A stretch of 6,222 bases of DNA. Origin: Thalassospiraceae bacterium (GTDB taxonomy: Bacteria > Pseudomonadota > Alphaproteobacteria > Rhodospirillales > Magnetovibrionaceae). Shown in pieces: positions 5,112-6,222 of the stretch; position 1 is the stretch's first letter; every line of letters begins with the position of its first letter. Under the pieces are notes generated by a model, which saw only the letters and a list, made by a program, of their open reading frames with translations, was not told where the DNA came from and searched no databases. The position numbers were made by a program, and so were the translations under genes. The DNA lies in the NCBI GenBank assembly GCA_030637205.1, contig DAOVVL010000132.1, positions 1 to 6,222 of the forward strand. Direction: 5' to 3'.

Positions 5112-6222
5112 ATGGCTGACTTTCCGATCCTGTCTATCCTGACGTTCCTGCCAATGGTGGGGGCCGTGTTCATCTTGATCATGCGCGGCGACGCCGAAGT
5201 GGTGGCCAACGGTGCGCGCAAGATGGCGCTGTGGACTTCGCTGATCACGTTCATTCTTTCGCTGTTCCTGTGGATCAATTTCGACCAGACCACGGCGGCG
5301 TTTCAGTTCGAAGAACGGCGCGAATGGATTCCGTCGCTCAACATCGGCTACCACTTAGGCCTTGATGGTATTTCGTTACTGTTTGTTTTGCTGACCACGT
5401 TGTTGACGCCGGTTTGTGTGCTGGCCAGTTGGGAAAGCGTCCAACGCCGCGTCAAGGAATACATGGCCGCCTTCCTGATCCTTGAAACCATGATGATCGG
5501 CATGTTCTCGGCCCTTGATCTGATGGTGTTTTACATCTTCTTCGAAGCCGTGCTGATCCCGATGTTCCTGATTATCGGGGTGTGGGGCGGACCCAACCGG
5601 GTGTATGCGTCGTTCAAGTTCTTCCTCTACACGCTGCTGGGCTCGGTGCTGATGCTGTTGGCGATTTTGGTGATGTATCTCGATGCCGGGACCACCGACA
5701 TACCCGTTTTGATGACCGCGAACTTTGCCCCTGATCTGCAAAAATGGTTGTGGCTTGCGTTCTTCGCATCATTTGCCGTCAAGGTGCCCATGTGGCCGGT
5801 GCACACATGGCTGCCCGATGCCCACGTCGAAGCACCGACCGCGGGTTCGGTTATTCTGGCGGGCGTTTTGCTTAAATTTGGCGGATATGGCTTCCTGCGC
5901 TTTTCGCTGCCCATGTTCCCCGATGCGACCGTGTATTTCACGCCGTTGATCTTCAGCCTTTCCATCATTGCGGTGATTTACACATCGCTGGTGGCGCTGG
6001 TTCAGGAAGATATGAAAAAGCTGATCGCGTATTCATCCATTGCGCACATGGGCTTTGTGACCGCGGGTACGTTTACCTTGAACGTGCAGGGCGTCGAAGG
6101 CGCGATCTATCAGATGCTCAGCCACGGCGTGGTTTCAGCCGCCTTGTTCCTGATCGTTGGCGTGATTTACGACCGCATTCATTCGCGCGACATTGCCGAT
6201 TACGGCGGCGTCATCCACCGCA
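5112..6222 (+). CDS. nuoM: NADH-quinone oxidoreductase subunit M (antiporter-like proton pump subunit), 3' end outside window
   Basis: NuoM (ND4 family) is the second antiporter-like proton pump subunit, next to NuoL in the membrane arm. The frame from ATG 5112 is open to the last base, giving 370 full codons of a protein usually near 500 residues, so roughly the final quarter is missing. Conserved features are LGLDGISLLFVLLTTLLTPVC (82-102), E145 in YIFFEAVLIPMFLIIGVWGG, K224 in FAVKVPMWPVHTWLPDAHVE, the APTAGSVILAGVLLKFGGYG block (241-260) with K255, QEDMKKLIAYSSIAHMGFV (298-316) with H312, and YQMLSHGVVSAALFL (333-347) with H338. E145, K224 and K255 match the E144, K234 and K265 used in proton transfer in the Escherichia coli subunit. 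The start at 5112 gives the expected MADFPILSILTFLP N-terminus. The ATG at 5105 and GTG at 5108 are in another frame and reach a stop after a few codons. The gene is 6 bases after nuoL and shows no damage in the visible part. Confidence 0.97.
   Translation, partial: MADFPILSILTFLPMVGAVFILIMRGDAEVVANGARKMALWTSLITFILSLFLWINFDQTTAAFQFEERREWIPSLNIGYHLGLDGISLLFVLLTTLLTPVCVLASWESVQRRVKEYMAAFLILETMMIGMFSALDLMVFYIFFEAVLIPMFLIIGVWGGPNRVYASFKFFLYTLLGSVLMLLAILVMYLDAGTTDIPVLMTANFAPDLQKWLWLAFFASFAVKVPMWPVHTWLPDAHVEAPTAGSVILAGVLLKFGGYGFLRFSLPMFPDATVYFTPLIFSLSIIAVIYTSLVALVQEDMKKLIAYSSIAHMGFVTAGTFTLNVQGVEGAIYQMLSHGVVSAALFLIVGVIYDRIHSRDIADYGGVIHR

Noticed and set aside
1..6222. Mobile elements, CRISPR, tRNA or other RNA genes, and foreign inserts.
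   Set aside because: The window is filled end to end by seven collinear nuo genes of even composition; no repeats, transposase, tRNA-like folds or insertion scars were seen.

Overview
The window is a continuous stretch of a respiratory complex I (NDH-1, proton-pumping NADH:quinone oxidoreductase) operon, all on the + strand. In order it holds the end of nuoG, complete nuoH, nuoI, nuoJ, nuoK and nuoL, and the first part of nuoM. Both edges cut genes: nuoG enters from the left without its start, and nuoM is still open at the last base. Almost every base is coding. Junctions run from an 8-base overlap (nuoG/nuoH) and a 1-base overlap (nuoJ/nuoK) to spacers of 3, 18, 11 and 6 bases. That leaves no room for an internal promoter or terminator, and I see neither.

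The protein sequences suggest an alphaproteobacterium. Signs are NuoG with the GHHGDNGAHRADVILPGAAYTEK block leading into a short tail, a NuoI of about 160 residues, a long NuoL, and the G-H-I-J-K-L-M order with no inserted genes. Base composition is moderate, roughly the mid-50s percent GC by eye, with CTG and TTG as main leucine codons. I cannot name a genus from the sequence; a Rhodospirillales-like or neighbouring lineage would fit.

NuoG and NuoI belong to the peripheral arm that carries electrons along iron-sulfur clusters; NuoI holds the two 4Fe-4S clusters (N6a, N6b) next to the quinone pocket. NuoH docks that arm to the membrane and forms much of the quinone chamber and the first proton path. 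NuoJ and NuoK form the linking segment, and NuoL and NuoM are antiporter-like pump subunits. The key charged residues for coupling are present in all membrane subunits that can be checked: E39/E75 in NuoK, E155/K247/K416 in NuoL, E145/K224/K255 in NuoM, and the acidic loop of NuoH.

I found no new system here. This is a well-conserved housekeeping operon with intact genes. The findings are small sequence-level curiosities: near-identical gene starts for nuoJ and nuoL, G-rich ribosome sites placed far from their starts, a four-codon ORF at the nuoL/nuoM junction, an in-frame A7 run in nuoL, and a repeated seven-base word containing the rare TTA codon. They are scored low accordingly.
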